A stretch of 14,175 bases of DNA from the NCBI GenBank assembly GCA_023426765.1, contig JAEZBW010000729.1:1-14175 (forward strand), read 5' to 3'. This stretch comes from Bacillota bacterium (lineage in GTDB: Bacteria; Bacillota; Clostridia; DSM-8532). Below the pieces are notes generated by a model. The model was not told where the DNA came from and did not search any database. It saw nothing but the letters and a program-made list of their open reading frames with translations. The translations under genes and the position numbers were made by a program. Below, piece after piece: positions 13,367 through 14,175 of this stretch (positions within the stretch are counted from its first letter, which is position 1; each line of letters starts with the position of its first letter).

Positions 13367-13801
13367 TTAGCTGTTGATCGAGTCTATCATTGTTTGTTGT
13401 ATTTTGGTCTTTCCTGTGTATAACTGCTTTTCAAAGCAGATAGCCTTAGGTCGATTAACATATTTACCGTAGTTCGGTATGCGTGTATAGCCCCTGTTTT
13501 CATAAAACTCAACCGCTCTTTGGTTTACTAATCTGGTTTCAAGTCTTAAAGCAGTGTATCCCAACTCCTGAGCCTTTGCTTCCAGATAAGTTAAGATCTT
13601 TGTTCCTATACCCCTGCCTTTCTCCTTTGCATACATCCGTTTGACTTCTGCAGTAAGTTCGTCAATCTGGCGTATCGCTCCACAGCCGACAGGTTCTTCA
13701 CTCTCATTATATGCAAATACAAATGTAGCCCTCATCCCACATGAGGGCTGTTCTTCTTCTGATGACTTTGATGGAATGGGGAAGAGCAGCGCTCTTCCCA
13801 T
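13367..13801 (-). CDS. GNAT-family N-acetyltransferase, apparently missing its N-terminal part (possible pseudogene)
   Basis: The 144 codons encode the core of a GCN5-related acetyltransferase that transfers acetyl from acetyl-CoA. The strand VFAYNESEEPVGCGAI (28-43) leads to motif A, VKRMYAKEKGRGIGTKIL (53-70), with the pyrophosphate-binding GRGIG, then a motif B-like LRLETRLVNQRAVEFYENRGY (85-105). The end, IPNYGKY...AICFEK, matches a common short GNAT group. In that group the acetyl-CoA core is preceded by some 50 more residues (first strand and helices). Here the first 25 codons resemble nothing and coincide with two stem-loops (13727-13749, 13772-13805). No Shine-Dalgarno precedes ATG 13801, and the frame hits a stop 18 codons upstream. 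Either the 5' part was lost and replaced by palindromic DNA, or a shorter protein starts at ATG 13735. A possible TATAAT lies at 13861-13856. Confidence 0.65.
   Translation of the reverse strand: MGRALLFPIPSKSSEEEQPSCGMRATFVFAYNESEEPVGCGAIRQIDELTAEVKRMYAKEKGRGIGTKILTYLEAKAQELGYTALRLETRLVNQRAVEFYENRGYTRIPNYGKYVNRPKAICFEKQLYTGKTKIQQTMIDSINS
13727..13749. repeat. Perfect 9-bp stem-loop inside the acetyltransferase 5' region
   Basis: AGCCCTCAT (13727-13735) and ATGAGGGCT (13741-13749) are perfect inverted copies with loop CCCAC. On the plus strand GTTCTTCTTCTG follows, which is pyrimidine-rich but not a true T-tract. No plus-strand gene ends here. Confidence 0.75.
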
Positions 13802-13805
13802 TCCA
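13772..13805. repeat. 15-bp stem-loop with one bulge at the acetyltransferase start
   Basis: Left arm 13772-13787 and right arm 13791-13805 (GCTCTTCCCATTCCA) pair over 15 bp with one bulged G and a 3-base loop (AGC). The ATG at 13801-13799 (minus) is inside the stem, so translation from it would be hindered if the RNA folds. Confidence 0.75.
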
Positions 13806-13861
13806 AAAATTGAAGCATGATGTGTGCAATATATTCCCTGCTTGGTGTTGTTTTAATTATA

Positions 13862-14175
13862 TTATTTATCCCAGATCGACTTCAGTTCCCAGATATTTAG
13901 TTTTTGAATGAAGGCATTGCCGCCCTCTGTGTAGAGTTTCAACGGTGTGCTGTTTCTGTCGGGAATATAGCAGGCCGAAAATGTGTATTCACCACCGTTC
14001 ACGAAGATCTCTACCGAGGTGACATCTACAAGGATCCTCAGCTTCAGTACCTGATCCGGGAAGAAGGTATTAACAGCTTTCCCAAAACACTTCAAATGCT
14101 TATCAACGGAATTGTAGCGTATGCTTTCATCTCTAATCGAAAGACCTATCTTCTCCACATCCTGGACATTGATTT
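13862..14175 (-). CDS. C-terminal end of a GH32 beta-fructosidase (levanase/sucrose hydrolase type), cut by window edge
   Basis: Only the last 103 residues are in the window; the frame stays open to the edge, so the GTG at 14158 is an internal valine codon and not a start. The visible part is the C-terminal beta-sandwich of glycoside hydrolase family 32: LKLRILVDVTSVEIFVNGGEY closely follows the family pattern (V/L-D-x-x-S-V-E-V/I-F-V-N-x-G), and the terminal L-NIWELKSIW is the usual ending of fructan hydrolases and levanases. The catalytic five-blade propeller, with its nucleophile and acid, lies outside the window, so activity cannot be judged. The enzyme would cleave sucrose or fructans. 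No signal or anchor is visible at this end. The gene stops 60 bases before the acetyltransferase remnant on the same strand, and no T-tract terminator was found there. Confidence 0.9.
   Translation of the reverse strand, partial: INVQDVEKIGLSIRDESIRYNSVDKHLKCFGKAVNTFFPDQVLKLRILVDVTSVEIFVNGGEYTFSACYIPDRNSTPLKLYTEGGNAFIQKLNIWELKSIWDK

Noticed and set aside
13862..14158. Complete 98-residue gene starting at GTG 14158
   Set aside because: The frame remains open to the window edge and the residues are the end of a GH32 enzyme, so the GTG is an internal valine.

Overview
The window looks like a chromosomal segment of a Gram-positive anaerobe of the Firmicutes, most likely Clostridia. This rests on strong AGGAGG-type ribosome binding sites, sigma-A promoters, stalk-domain (copper amine oxidase N-like) secreted proteins, a TRAP transporter subunit, a uroporphyrinogen-decarboxylase-type methyltransferase and a GH32 fructosidase. 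No rRNA, tRNA, complete insertion sequence or CRISPR array is visible. The first 10 kb has middling GC; 10.1-13.4 kb is clearly more AT-rich (about 47% GC in a line near 9.0 kb against 33% in one near 11.2 kb, both counted by hand).

Layout. 19-546 (+) is a TRAP small permease (DctQ), the end of an operon starting outside the window; no dctM follows. 547-880 is non-coding, with an 18-bp-arm hairpin and a TTGACA promoter. 881-5752 (+) holds three cell-surface genes: a membrane-anchored protein with an internal duplication (362 aa), a 690-aa secreted protein carrying six G-x-W motifs, and a protein with two stalk domains and an alpha/alpha-toroid glycosidase-like domain. The first two are 13 bp apart and surely co-transcribed; the third may have its own promoter. 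5753-6529 (-) is a NagD-type HAD phosphatase whose stop codon abuts that of its convergent neighbour.

6530-6942 is a divergent control region. It contains a good sigma-A promoter for the HAD gene, a run of short hairpins with a 33-bp tandem repeat, TATAAT boxes with a palindrome, and a 5' leader able to form three consecutive hairpins or competing long-range pairings. The leader precedes an acyl-CoA synthetase-like adenylating enzyme (6943-8430, +). After a hairpin terminator and an inverted-repeat-rich gap comes a MtaA/URO-D-like methyltransferase (8816-9937, +), ending at a terminator whose U-tract overlaps the 3' end of the next, convergent gene.

10053-14175 is all on the minus strand. 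Read in transcription order it holds the C-terminal end of a GH32 beta-fructosidase (cut by the window edge), an acetyltransferase lacking its usual N-terminus and starting among two stem-loops, a 65-aa two-helix membrane protein, a lipoprotein with an EF-hand-like loop, and a 628-aa membrane protein with two Rossmann-like domains and a C-terminal RyR domain.

How they work together. The 881-5752 genes plausibly form a cell-surface complex, but their substrate is unknown. The ligase and methyltransferase may be one metabolic unit or may be independent. The RyR protein is the best candidate for an undescribed signalling or stress/conflict system; its link to the lipoprotein rests only on adjacency and strand. 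All functional calls come from reading motifs by eye; no database search was run.
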